64,000 nt of DNA from Roseiarcus sp963781895 (GCA_963781895.1 CAWAIM010000037.1:1-64000); one strand, 5' to 3'; positions 1 through 8,543 are shown, counted from the stretch's first letter. Notes: a model not told the origin generated them from the letters alone. Made by a program: numbers and translations.

Positions 1-336
1 CCCATCTGGCATCAGCGCGAGGATCGCGTACTGGCGCATCCTGGTGTGCCTTCTACGCCTACGTGCTGTGGAAGACGCTGGAGCAATGGCAGAGCCGCGC
101 CGGTCTCGGCAACAGTCCGCGCCCCTGCTCCAGGAACCGCCGCCATCACCAGCGCCGACGTCATCCTGCCCACAGCAGCCTCCCGGCCGCGAATTGCGAT
201 TGCGCTGCGTCGTGCGCCCCGATCGCGCCCAAGCAGTTGCTCGAGCGCCTCGGTCTCCGCCTGCCTGAGCAACTCCGCATGCCCGCGCGGCGCGCACAAT
301 GTAGTGCCAACCCTCGACGTTAAGTGCTTGAAATAA
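1..336 (+). pseudogene. IS1634-like transposase, C-terminal fragment (frame-disrupted, cut by window edge)
   Basis: Three forward frames together read like the C-terminus of an IS1634-family DDE transposase. Frame 1 opens with PIWHQREDRVLAH; another frame gives YVLWKTLEQWQSRAGLGNSP; then come pieces resembling SADVILPT, LRCVVRPDRAQA and LGLRLPEQLRMP; the end NVVPTLDVKCLK stops at 334-336. The frame changes at least twice in under 300 bases, so it is either a decayed copy or error-rich sequence. A run of twelve C residues lies just beyond it at 345-356. The gene begins outside the window. It points towards the 3' end of pheS, where pheT would normally be. Family call is from remembered family motifs; moderately sure. 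Confidence 0.6.
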
Positions 337-482
337 CTCGCCCACCCCCCCCCCCCGAAACTGCGGACGTTGGGCTCACGAAAAATTGTTCCACCGGAAC
401 AGCTTCATTCGGCGCGGGCGCCAATTGTGGTTGGCGCGGCGTCCGCTCCGGCGGACGATGGTGGAATGGAGGAAGACGAGGC

Positions 483-1566
483 CTATCCGCTCAACCCGCC
501 GGCCAGGGTCGGCATGTCGAGCGGCTTGAAGCCGTAGTGATTGATCCAGCGCAGGTCCGCGTCGAAGAAATCGCGTAAGTCCGGCATGCCGTATTTGAGC
601 ATCGCCACGCGGTCGATGCCGAGCCCCGGCGAAGCCCTGATGGACTTCCGGGTCGATGCCGCAATTCGCCAGCACGTTCGGATGGACCATGCCGCAGCCG
701 AGGATTTCGAGCCAGTCCTCGCCCTCGCCGAAGCGGATTTCGCCGCCTGAGCGGCGGCACTGGATGTCGACCTCCATCGAAGGCGAGGTGAAGGGGAAGA
801 AACTCGGCCGGAAGCGCATGACGACGTGCGGCACCTCGAAGAAGGCTTTGCAGAATTCCTCCAGAACCCACTTCAGATTGGCGAGCGTCGCGCCGCCGTC
901 GATGACCAGGGCCTCGACCTGATGGAACATCGGCGTATGGGTTTGGTCGGCGTCGCGACGATACGTGCGGCCAGGGGCAGATGATACGGATCGGCGGCTT
1001 GGGCGAGCATCGCACGCACCTGCACCGGGCTGGTGTGGGTGCGCAGCAGCAGCCTGCGCTCGCCATCCGCGTCGGGCTGGAGGAAAAACGTGTCGTGCAT
1101 CTCGCGGCAGGGTAGCCTCGGCGGGAAGTTCAGCTTGGTGAAATTATAGTCGTCGCTTTCGATGTCCGGGCCTTCGGCGACCGAAAAGCCCATGTCGGCG
1201 AAAATCGTCACGGTCTCGTCCATCACCTGGCTGATCGGATGGATGCGTCCGGTCTCGATCCAGCAGCACACCGGGAACGTCACGTCGAGCGCCTTCGCGT
1301 TTCAGTTGCGCCTCCAGCGCGACCTTTTTCAGCACCGCGCGCCGCGCCGCGATCGCCTCAACGACATGATCCTTCGCTTCAGCGCGTTGATCGCCGCGCC
1401 ATGAACCTTGCGTTCGTCGGGCGACAGCTTAGAGCATCGCCGGCAGCACGGAGATTGAGCCTTTCTTGCCCAGCGCGGCGACGCGCACGTTTTCGAGCGC
1501 GCTTTCATCGCCAGCGGCTTCGATCGCGGCGACGGTATCGTGCTGTAGGACGGCGAAGTCGGACAT
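483..1566 (-). CDS. pheS: Phenylalanyl-tRNA synthetase alpha subunit, frame-disrupted
   Basis: Charges tRNA-Phe as the alpha chain of the cytoplasmic alpha2beta2 enzyme. The start MSDFAVLQHDTVAAIEAAGD is at 1566; the C-terminus PTLAGGLSG stops at 483-485. Between them the class II synthetase signature is spread over different minus frames: ADMGFSVAEGPDIESDDYNF, then HDTFFL and LLRTHTSPVQVRAM, then FHQVEALVIDGGATLANLK, RFRPSFFPFTSPSMEVDI and GCGMVHPNVL, then a frame ending GFKPLDMPTLAGG. At least four single-base shifts are needed. The total length (about 360 codons) is normal. It follows rplT in the usual rpmI-rplT-pheS order. pheT is not seen downstream; IS1634-like sequence is there instead. 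The gene is essential, so errors in the sequence are more likely than true loss. Confidence 0.85.
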
Positions 1567-1625
1567 GTCGGCCCCTGCGGTCGATACATGAACGCCGCCC
1601 AAGCGGAGCGCATGGCGGTGGCGGA

Positions 1626-2005
1626 TCAACTGGACGGCGGTCGATCGCCGCCTCGGGCAAATGCCCCTTCGCCTTTTCGACGATCGCGGCGAAGGCCGCG
1701 CTCGGAAATGGCGAGCTCGGAGAGGACCTTGCGATCGACTTCGACCCCCGCCCCGGCGAGCCCGGAAATGAACCGGCTGTAGGTCAACCCGTGCTCGCGT
1801 ACGGCCGCGTTGATGCGCTGGATCCACAGGGCGCGGAATTCGCGCTTGCGGTTCTTGCGGTCGCGGTAGGCGTATTGCATCGATTTGTCGACCGCGGCCT
1901 TGGCGGCGCGGATCGTGTTCTTGCGGCGGCCAAAAAGCCCTTGGCCGCTTTCAGAACTTTTTTGTGCTTGGCGTGGGCCGTTACGCCCCTCTTGACGCGT
2001 GACAT
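1626..2005 (-). CDS. rplT: 50S ribosomal protein L20, frame-disrupted
   Basis: Binds 23S rRNA early in large-subunit assembly. It starts at 2005 with MSRVKRGVTAHAKHKKVLKA and continues in a second frame as RAAKAAVDKSMQYAYRDRKN, then LWIQRINAAVREHGLTYSRF and VEVDRKVLSELAISE. A third frame is needed for the expected AAFAAIVEKAKGHLPEAA end. So there are two shifts, one near 1935 and one near 1690. The length to the stop at 1626 (about 126 codons) fits L20. It lies 24 bases downstream of rpmI and 59 bases upstream of pheS on the same strand. Identity is certain; the intactness of the actual gene cannot be judged from this sequence. Confidence 0.88.
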
Positions 2006-2029
2006 CGTATTTAATCTCCCGGGAAAAGC

Positions 2030-2227
2030 CTAACCGTTCGGCAGGAAATACTTCTTGACGTTGTCGCCGTCCGTCTTGAACATGATCGCCGTGCCGCGCT
2101 TGTTGCGGATCTGCTTGGTGGTGCGTTTGATCATGCCGTGCTGCTTGCCGACGGGCATCGACGACCTTACCGGTCCCGGTGATTTTGAAGCGCTTTTTGG
2201 CGCCGATTTCGTTTTCAGCTTGGGCAT
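2030..2227 (-). CDS. rpmI: 50S ribosomal protein L35 (internal compensating frameshift)
   Basis: Small basic protein of the large ribosomal subunit, 65 codons. The start MPKLKTKS and the end KKYFLPNG are canonical for L35, and HGMIKRTTKQIRNKRG with FKTDGDNVKK is in the same frame. The stretch between them (about residues 9-25) is wrong in this frame, while the neighbouring frame reads GAKKRFKITGTGKVVDA, which is the true L35 sequence. Two opposite shifts therefore fall inside roughly 50 bases. First gene of the leftward rpmI-rplT-pheS cluster. An intrinsic terminator-like hairpin sits upstream at 2302-2342. Confidence 0.9.
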   Translation of the reverse strand: MPKLKTKSAPKSASKSPGPVRSSMPVGKQHGMIKRTTKQIRNKRGTAIMFKTDGDNVKKYFLPNG

Positions 2228-2301
2228 TTGGCTCTCCTTGAGGCTTGGCGCCCTTTTGGAATGAGGCGGGGCGCAAGGCCCCGTTCGCGTCGGAATGAGC
2301 G

Positions 2302-2342
2302 AAAAGAACCGCCACGGCAGCCCTTAACGGCCGGGCGGTTCT
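2302..2342 (-). terminator. Intrinsic terminator or attenuator upstream of rpmI
   Basis: On the minus strand, AGAACCGCC (2342-2334) pairs perfectly with GGCGGTTCT (2313-2305) and is followed by a short T run (2304-2302). It lies about 75 bases before the rpmI start. It could end an upstream transcript (infC is often there) or act as an attenuator of the ribosomal/pheS operon; the sequence alone does not decide. Confidence 0.55.
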
Positions 2343-2463
2343 CGTCGCGCTTTTAGGGGAAAGCCGGCGGGCACGCAAGGGGGAGCGAGACAGTGTTAGC
2401 GCAAAGTAGGAATGTCCCCTTTCGCAAATTAGGAATGTCCCCTCTGATTGAACGGGGGCGTTG

Positions 2464-2996
2464 ATGGCGGCAGGGGAATTGGCGATGAGCGGGCGGGAGC
2501 GCGAGCGACTTGTGGTGATTGCGCAGGTGTGCGGCAAGGTTCTGGGCCAAGGCGCGGCGGCGGATCGGCTTGGGATTTGCGTTCGGCAGGTCAAGCGGCT
2601 TGTTCGGGCCTATCGCGCCGAGGGCGACGCAGGGGCTTGTGTCGCGCCAGCGCGGGCGGGCCTCGAACCGTGGGCTGGCGCCGGGCGTCGGCGCACGGGC
2701 GAGCGAACTGCTCGGCGGCAAGTCTGCATGATTTTGGTCCGACGCTGGCCTGCGAGAAGCTGGCGGAGCTTGACGGGATTGTCGTCTCGCGCGAGACGAT
2801 CCGACGGCTCCAGATTGGGCTTGGCTTATGGAAGCCGAAGCGGCGGCGTCACAAGCGGGTGTTTCAATTGCGCGAGCGGCGGCCGCGCTTTGGCGAACTG
2901 ATCCAGATCGACGGCAGCCCGCACGACTGGTTTGAAGGGCGCGGCCCGCGCTGCACGCTGATCGTTTTCATTGACGATGCCACGGGGCGTCTGACG
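2464..2996 (+). pseudogene. ISNCY-type transposase, 5' part
   Basis: N-terminal half of a DDE (rve-fold) transposase. From ATG 2464 one frame gives a helix-turn-helix region (GREREREL-like start, then LGICVRQVKRLVRAYRAEGD). After a shift near 2700 a second frame gives FGPTLACEKLAELDGIVVSR, GLWKPKRRRHKRV, then FGELIQIDGSPHDWFEGRGP and TLIVFIDDATGRLT. The first catalytic Asp is probably the one in QIDGS. The reading frame is cut at codon L-T of GRLT by the IS481-type element at 2997 and picks up again after 4223. Confidence 0.65.
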
Positions 2997-4223
2997 TGTA
3001 TAAGTTTCTACTTGATCTGACGGACGGCGGGGCTGGTCGTTTTCTGGTCATACGGCGGCGGGTTGATCGCCGGTCGATGGCCGGAAGGCATTTTTCCTTG
3101 GCGAGCGGAAGGGCGTCAAGGAAGGTTTGGAGGGGCGTGTTTCCGAAGCACCACTTTCCCTGATGGGGCCTGACCTCGTTGAACTCGCGCATCCAGAGAT
3201 CGAGGTCGACCTGCAGGTCGTCGATGGTGGCGTAGATCTCTTGCGGAAGGCGACCCGGGTGAACTCGTCGAGCATGGTCTTGTGGAAGCGCTCGACGATG
3301 CCGTTGGTCTGTGGGCTCCTGGCCTTGGTCCGGGTGTGGTCTATGTCCTCGACCGCCAGATAGAGCTCGTATTCGTGGCGGTCGTGGGTTCCGCGGAATT
3401 TCGGTCCCGCGGTCGGTAGGAGCACGCGCTGCAGGGGGATGGCGTGCTCCCTGGTCGGACGGGATCACCCGGTCGTTGAGCAGGTCGGCGGCGGATCAGC
3501 GGGGTCTTGCGGTCGTAGAGTTCGGCGAAGCCGACCTTGGCGTAGGTGTCGACGAAGGTCTGCTGGTAGATGCGCCCGACACCCTTGAGCGTTCCGAGTA
3601 GAAGGTGTGCTTGGCGTCGCGGTGTCCGGGCGTTCGGAGACGAATTCCCCGTGAGCCTCCTTGTCGGCCTTGGCCTTCTCGAGGGCGGCGACCTGCGCTT
3701 CGGTGAGGATCAGGCTGTCCTGAGCCATTTTGCCTCGAGCGCCTTGAGCCGGTGCTTCATGGTCTGCAGATCGTGGCGCAGCCAGATCGAGCGCACGCCG
3801 AAGGGCGAAACCGATATCCCCTGTTTCGGCGATTCGTCGAGACCCGGTCTCGCCCCAGGCCGGCTGGTCGATCGCCGTGGTCCACCACCGCCTCGATCTC
3901 GGGCAGCACCCGGTTCTTCAGGATCGGCTCGCGGCGCGACATCTCCTGAAGGGCGAGTTCCCCGCCTTTGTCGTAGAGATCCTTGAACCGGTAGAAGCTG
4001 TCCCGGCTGTAGCCCATGATCTTGCAGGCCTGGCTGACGTTCCAAGCTGCTTAGCCAGTTCGAGCAGGCCGGCCTTGGCCCGTATGATCTTCTGATCCTT
4101 GGTCATCGGTGTCTCCTGGAACGCCGTGGCGGGGGCTGCGCAACCCCGACCAGCTCCGCCCCCGCCACGGCTCTCGTCCGTGTTCGGAAACACCGTCCGT
4201 CAGATTAAGTTAAAACTTTCTCA
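2997..4223 (-). mobile_element. IS481-family insertion sequence with 7-bp target duplication
   Basis: A 1227-bp element nested in the outer transposase gene. Its 31-bp imperfect inverted ends are 2997-3027 (starting TGTATAAGTTTC) and 4193-4223 (reading inward TGAGAAAGTTTT); 25 of 31 positions match and the inner half ATCTGACGGACGG is identical. The host heptamer TCTGACG is present immediately outside both ends (2990-2996 and 4224-4230), a clean target-site duplication. The outer transposase reads GRLT before the insert and LTALRF after it, as expected for simple insertion. It contains one leftward transposase gene. Confidence 0.85.
3048..4106 (-). pseudogene. IS481-family transposase, frame-disrupted
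   Basis: Integrase-type transposase of about 350 codons. It starts at 4106 with MTKDQKIIRAKAGLLELAKQ, continues in another frame with MGYSRDSFYRFKDLYDKGGE, then SVSPFGVRSIWLRHDLQTMK, then MAQDSLILTEAQVAALEKAK, then DRGTEIP/THDRHEYELYLAVEDIDHT, SPQTNGIVERFHKTMLDEF and LDLWMREFNEVRPHQGKW near the C-terminus. D and E residues of the DDE site are visible in DRGTE and NGIVERFHK. At least five frame changes are required, so no full protein could be made as sequenced. The upstream end of the element (4107-4223) holds the start region and inverted repeat. Confidence 0.8.
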
Positions 4224-4224
4224 T

Positions 4225-5164
4225 CTGACGGCGTTGCGCTTTCCCCGGTGGAGACGACGCGCGCCTACCTTGGCGCGCTCAGGGACCATGTTCTCGCGCA
4301 TGGCTGTCCGGCGGCTTTCTATTCGGATCGGCACGGCATTTTCCGGGTCAACGCCAAGGACGCCGCCGGCGGCGACGGCAAGACCGAGTTCGGCCGCGTC
4401 AGCGAGCGCTTGCGCATCGAACTCATCAACGCGCTCACCCCGCAGGCCAAGGGCCGCGTCGAACGGGCCAACCAGACGTTGCAGGATCGGCTGGTGCGCG
4501 AGATGCGGCTCGGGGGATTTCCTCGATTGAGGAGGCGCAGGCCTTCACCCCCGCCTTCATCGCCGCGTGGAACGACAAGTTCGCCGTGCCGCCGCGCGGC
4601 AGCCAAGACGCCCATCGTCCCTGGACCAAGGGCGCCGATGCGCTCGAGGAGGCGCTGGCGCGGCGCGAGGAGCGCCTCCTGTCCAAAGCCCTGACGTTCA
4701 GCGTCGGCGGCGCCGTCCATTGCGTCAGGACCAGCGGCCCCGGCATCGCCATGCGCGGGGCCAAAATAATGCTGCTGCACTTGCCCGATGGCTCCATCCG
4801 GCTGCGCTACAAGGATCGCGACTTGCAATACACGCACGTCAAATCCTCGCCCCGGCCAAGCCCCGCCGAAGATGAAAAAACCATCGACGCTCGCATCGAC
4901 GCCGTCCTGGCCGCACGCCGTGACGACAACCCAACCGCTGAGCCCACAAGGGCGCGGATAACGGGCGGGCTCGCTACGGCGCCATTGACAGCGCGCGTCG
5001 CCCGCCCGTTCCCCCCACTCAACCAGAGCGCCAAAGGGGACATTCCTATTGTGCGCAATCAGGGGACATTTCTATTGTGCGTTGACAGGGGGAGCAAGAC
5101 GGGGCAGGGCTCCAAATCCAGGTTAACAAAAGCGCGGCGGTCCGCGTGGAATAGCTCCTGTTAG
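4225..5164 (+). pseudogene. ISNCY-type transposase, 3' part
   Basis: Continuation of the outer transposase after the IS481 insert. Visible blocks are ETTRAYLGALRDHVLAHG, FYSDRHGIFRVNAKDAAGGD (second catalytic Asp in YSDRH), then LTPQAKGRVERANQTLQDRL with the catalytic Glu in RVERAN, and VREMRLGGF. After a shift near 4515 a new frame gives SQDAHRPW, EEALARREERLLSKALTFSV and LLHLPDGSIRLRYKDRDLQY. The open frame runs through the right terminal repeat to a stop at 5162-5164. Typical members have one uninterrupted gene of about 400-450 codons. Confidence 0.65.
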
Positions 5165-5309
5165 TTGCATCGCGCGCCCAAACTCGTCGCACGCGCAATT
5201 CATGCGGTCTGCATGCTTCACCTGCGGCGTCCTTCCGGTGTTCGTCGCCGCCGAAAGAAGGTCGTGCGGCAACTTTCTTAATCGTCGTTAACCCCAGTTC
5301 GGAGCCCTG
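5105..5309. repeat. 205-bp MITE-like element with ISAs1-type inverted ends
   Basis: The left end, starting CAGGGCTCCAAATCC at 5105, and the right end, reading inward from 5309 as CAGGGCTCCGAACTG, form 23-bp inverted repeats with 18 matches and an identical GGTTAAC tail. The same ends bound the complete ISAs1 element 60 bp to the right. No transposase fits inside 205 bp. Flanks (…AGACGGGG and GAGACAGGGG) are similar but not an exact duplication. It looks like a non-autonomous derivative or a remnant with only the ends kept. Confidence 0.5.
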
Positions 5310-5315
5310 GAGACA

Positions 5316-5367
5316 GGGGGAGCGAGACAGGGGGAGCGGGAGATTACAGGGGGAGCGGGAGATTACG
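5316..5367. repeat. G-rich tandem repeat next to the ISAs1 element
   Basis: Three successive copies of a GGGGGAGCG-based unit start at 5316, 5330 and 5349; the last two are near-identical 19-mers of the form GGGGGAGCGGGAGATTAC. Related single copies lie at 2379-2391 and 5088-5100 beside the outer IS. The last unit supplies the GAGATTACG duplicated by the ISAs1 insertion. Function unknown. Confidence 0.7.
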
Positions 5368-6710
5368 CCAGGGCTCCGAACTCGGGTTAACGGGATTTAC
5401 GAGGTTGCGGAAAGGCTAAATCCATGGGGCTCCTGATTCGGAGCTTGCCTGATGGACGCCTCGCCCTACGAACCCGCGCAGCCTTCGCGGTTGCGGCTTC
5501 TGCTGGACCACTTTTCCCGGATCGAGGACAAACGGAGTCCGGAAGGCGTGGCGCACAAGCTGAACGGGATTCTGCTGCTGTGCGTTTGCGCCACGATCGC
5601 CGAGTGCGACAGCTTCGACGCCATCTCTGATTGGGGAAACGCCCATCTCGAGTTCTTGCGGCGGTTCCTGCCCTTCGACTGGGGAGTTCCCTCGGGGCGC
5701 TGGCTAAATATCGTGATGAACCGGATCGATCCGGACTTGTTCGCCGCGTGCTTCATGGACTGGGTCCGCGCCTGCTGGCCCGATCCTCTCGACATGATCG
5801 CCATCGACGGCAAGACTGTGCGCCGCAGCCACGACCGGGCCAAGGGACGGGCCGCGCTGCATCTGGTCTCCGCCTTCGCCGCCAACGGCCATTTGGTTCT
5901 CGGGCAGGAGGCCGTCGACGACAAGACCAACGAAACGACCGCGATCCCTCTGTTGCTCGAGAAACTCGCCGCCGGCCGCAGCCTCGAAGGCGCCGTGGTC
6001 ACCATCGACGCCATCGCCTGCAATCCTCAGATCGCCCGATCCATCCGCGACGCCGGAGCCGACTATCTGCTCGCCGTCAAAGGCAATCAGCCGTCCTTGC
6101 AGGCCGATATCGAGGCCGCCTTCGAAGCCGCCGACACCGGCCAGGTCGAAATCGACGTCGATCTCGACAAGGGCCACGGCCGCATCGAAACCCGCTCCGT
6201 CTCGGTGTTGCGGCAGATCGATTGGCTCGACGGCGACCGGCGCTTTCCCGGCGAAGTCCGCTTCGTCGACGCGCGCGCCATCGTCAGGGTCGAAGCGAGG
6301 ACCGAGATGAAGGATCGCTCCCGGTTCGACGTTCGCTATTACATCACATCCAGCGCTCGTTCCGCGGCCGGGCTCGCACAGAACATCCGCGGCCACTGGG
6401 GAATCGAGAACACGCTGCACTGGACGCTCGACGTGACCTTCCAAGAGGACCTGTCGCGCCTGCGCAAGGGCCACGGCGCGCAAAACATGGCGCTGCTGCG
6501 CAAGTTCGCCTTCAACACGCTCAGAGCCGCGCCGCCATTCAGCGACCCACCGAACCTTCCCGTCAAACCCTGCCGACGGCCAACCAAGCCGCCAAGACCC
6601 AAGAGCCTCAAGCTCCGAAGAAAAATCGCGAGCTGGGACATAAACAGGCTCGCCGAAATCCTCATGATCCAACCCGGATAAGTCAAATTAACCCGAATTC
6701 GGAGCCCTGC
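5368..6710 (+). mobile_element. Complete ISAs1-family insertion sequence
   Basis: A 1343-bp element with inverted ends CAGGGCTCCGAACTCGGGTT (from 5369) and, reading inward from 6709, CAGGGCTCCGAATTCGGGTT, differing at one position. The nonamer GAGATTACG flanks both sides (5359-5367 and 6711-6719), a 9-bp target duplication within the 8-10 bp normal for ISAs1. It carries one intact transposase gene. The uninterrupted gene, near-perfect ends and exact duplication point to recent insertion. Confidence 0.88.
5452..6681 (+). CDS. ISAs1-family transposase, intact
   Basis: DDE transposase of 409 residues that moves the surrounding element. The N-terminal DUF4338/DDE_Tnp_1-associated region covers about residues 10-95 (HFSRIEDKRSPEG, CATIAECDSFDAISDWG). 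The catalytic domain follows: IAIDGKTVRRSHD near 120 with the first Asp, VTIDAIACNPQIA near 185 with the second, LLAVKGNQPSLQ, and the C-terminal signature RGHWGIENTLHWTLDVTF near 320 with the Glu. The frame is open from ATG 5452 to 6681 with no disruption, unlike the neighbouring IS genes. It should be able to mobilise itself and possibly the MITE-like element at 5105. Confidence 0.92.
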   Translation: MDASPYEPAQPSRLRLLLDHFSRIEDKRSPEGVAHKLNGILLLCVCATIAECDSFDAISDWGNAHLEFLRRFLPFDWGVPSGRWLNIVMNRIDPDLFAACFMDWVRACWPDPLDMIAIDGKTVRRSHDRAKGRAALHLVSAFAANGHLVLGQEAVDDKTNETTAIPLLLEKLAAGRSLEGAVVTIDAIACNPQIARSIRDAGADYLLAVKGNQPSLQADIEAAFEAADTGQVEIDVDLDKGHGRIETRSVSVLRQIDWLDGDRRFPGEVRFVDARAIVRVEARTEMKDRSRFDVRYYITSSARSAAGLAQNIRGHWGIENTLHWTLDVTFQEDLSRLRKGHGAQNMALLRKFAFNTLRAAPPFSDPPNLPVKPCRRPTKPPRPKSLKLRRKIASWDINRLAEILMIQPG

Positions 6711-6749
6711 GAGATTACGGGCGTCGACACGACGCGGCCGGCCAGAAGC

Positions 6750-7118
6750 TCAGCGTACGGACGCGATCCAGGAGCGCGCCTCCGCCGCCTCGGACGCGGC
6801 GAAGACTTTCGTCCGCCCGGGCATGAGAAATGCGAACAGCCGCACCGTGTGCCGGATCCAGTCGACGTCGGTGACGACGGCGATGCGTTCCCAGCGCGTC
6901 AAATGCTCCACGCCGATCTTGAAGTCCTCCCACATCGCGCATGGCTCGAGGCCAGAAAAATCCGGCGCGGTTTCGTAATAAAACCGCAGGCGGTCGTGCG
7001 TCTTCAGCGCGGTCTCGACCGCGGGCGCGAGAATCCGTTCGTAATCCGCCTTCGTCACCCGGCCGCTACAGACGCAGGCAAAGACATTATCCGGAAAACC
7101 CGACAGTCGCTCGATCAT
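6750..7118 (-). CDS. SpoIIAA-like (STAS-type) protein
   Basis: A 122-residue soluble protein of the SpoIIAA-like family (PF11964 type), inferred from the pattern of a short strand/helix start (MIERLSGFPDNVFACVCSGR), the conserved DYERILAP, the LRFYYE strand, WEDFKIG, and a WERIAVVTDVDWIR segment typical of the family. ATG 7118 is preferred to the in-frame ATG at 7136 because GGGAGAGG lies just upstream of it. No partner kinase or sigma factor is nearby. It is 31 bases from the ISAs1 target duplication, so its 3' flank has been rearranged. Molecular role unknown; often called stress-related by position only. Confidence 0.75.
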   Translation of the reverse strand: MIERLSGFPDNVFACVCSGRVTKADYERILAPAVETALKTHDRLRFYYETAPDFSGLEPCAMWEDFKIGVEHLTRWERIAVVTDVDWIRHTVRLFAFLMPGRTKVFAASEAAEARSWIASVR

Positions 7119-7197
7119 GGAGCCTCTCCCGATCATTGATCAATCGCACAGGATTGCGCCCATTTTGGCGCTGTCCCGTCCCTCGCGACGCCCCGCC

Positions 7198-8543
7198 TCA
7201 CGCGAACGCGCGCGCCGCGGCTTTGTGCCTGGCGAGGAGCGCCGGCAGATCGACGCCCTCCGGCGCGCCGTCGATGACGCGCCATCGGCCGGCGACCATC
7301 ACCCGATCGGCGCGATGGGCGCCGCACAAGGCGAGAGCGGCGATCGGGTCTTGGGCGCCGCTGAAGCGCGGTTCGTCGAGCGTGTAGAGGGCTAGGTCGG
7401 CCTGCAGGCCGGCGGCGATGCGGCCGATATCATCGCGCCCGAGACACCGCGCCGACCCTTCCGTCGCCCAGCGCAGCGCCACATATGGGGTCACATGCGA
7501 CGGCCCGTAACGCAGCCGCTGAAGCATTAGCGCATGGCGCATGGCTTCCATCATGTTGGACGAATCGTTGGAGGCCGAGCCGTCGACGCCAAGGCCGATT
7601 GCGACCCCCGCCGCCTCGAGGTCCTTGGTCGGACAAACGCCCATGCCGAAGGCCATGTCAGACGCGGCGCAGTGGCAGACGCCGACGCCCGCGCGGCCGA
7701 GCCGGCCGATCTCGTCGGCATTAAAGTGAATGCCATGCGCCACCCAGGTCCGCGAATTGAGCCAGCCGGCCTCTTCCAGCAAATCGACTGAACGCGCGCC
7801 AAACGTCTGTTGAGCGTAGACGTCCTCGTCGAGCGACTGGCAAAGGTGAGTGTGCAGCCGGCAATCGTAACGTTCCGCAAGCCGCGCCAACTCCGCCATC
7901 ACCCGCTTAGGGACAGCGAGCGGCGAACACGGCGCGAGGGCGATACGCATCATTGCGCCCGGCTTAGAATCGTGAAACAGTTTCAGAACGCGCTCGCTGT
8001 CTTGCAAGATCGCGTCCGAAATCCTGCACGATCGCATCGGGCTGCAGGCCGCCGTCTTTTTTCGAGGATTTCCCATCGACCCGCGAAGTTCACCGTCATG
8101 CGCAGGCCGAGCGCACGCGCCTCCTCGACTTCGATGTCGATCGCGCTCTCCAGGCCCGGCGGGAACAGATTGTGATGGTCCGCCGCCGTAGTGCAGCCGG
8201 AGAGCAGCAATTCGACCAGCGCCATTCTGACCGCGAGGCGAAGCGCCTCGGGCGTCATTCGACCCCAGACCCGCTCCATCGCGACCAGCCAAGGGATGAG
8301 ATCCTTGTCCTGTCCGGCCGGGTGGGCGCGCGTCAGGGTCTGGTAGAAATGATGATGGGCATTGACGAGACCCGGCAGCACGACATGGCGCGAGGCGTCG
8401 AAGGTCGCGTCGTAGGGGAGAGCAGGGGATTGACCGCGCGGGACGCATTCGACGATCCGAGGTCCCTCGATGACGACGCCGCGTTCCGCGGCCGGCGCGA
8501 GAATGGCGAGGGGGTCCTTGATCCAAAGCCGCATGGGACGCAT
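7198..8543 (-). CDS. 8-oxoguanine deaminase / amidohydrolase, frame-disrupted
   Basis: Zinc amidohydrolase that hydrolytically deaminates a purine or related ring; closest in pattern to the 8-oxoguanine deaminase branch (EC 3.5.4.32) of the TrzN/AtzB-like family. Metal ligands are seen in VNAHHHFYQTLTRAHPAG, LHTHLCQSLDEDVYA and AHGIHFNADE, with the catalytic Asp in GLGVDGSASNDSSN. RWATEGSARCLGR and LCGAHRADRVMVAGRW complete the C-terminal part. The N-terminal half (from MRLWIKDPLAILAP) and the C-terminal half are in different frames; two shifts fall near 8030-8090. Total length (about 448 codons) is normal. It is transcribed away from the binding protein at 8792. Confidence 0.8.

Larger units (their letters stand above)
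2394..5087 (+). mobile_element. ISNCY-type insertion sequence, interrupted by an IS481-type element
   Basis: The outer element is bounded by related ends. The left end begins TGTTAGCGCAAAGTAGGAAT at 2394. The right end, read inward from 5087, begins TGTCAACGCACAATAGAAAT. Both ends contain two copies of a motif like AGGAATGTCCCC, so the terminal repeats have internal direct repeats. Without the insert at 2997-4223 the element would be about 1.46 kb. It carries one rightward integrase-like transposase, broken by the insert and by frame changes. A 13-base motif, GGGGGAGCGAGAC (2379-2391) and GGGGGAGCAAGAC (5088-5100), flanks it. The exact element boundary was set by eye. Confidence 0.6.
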
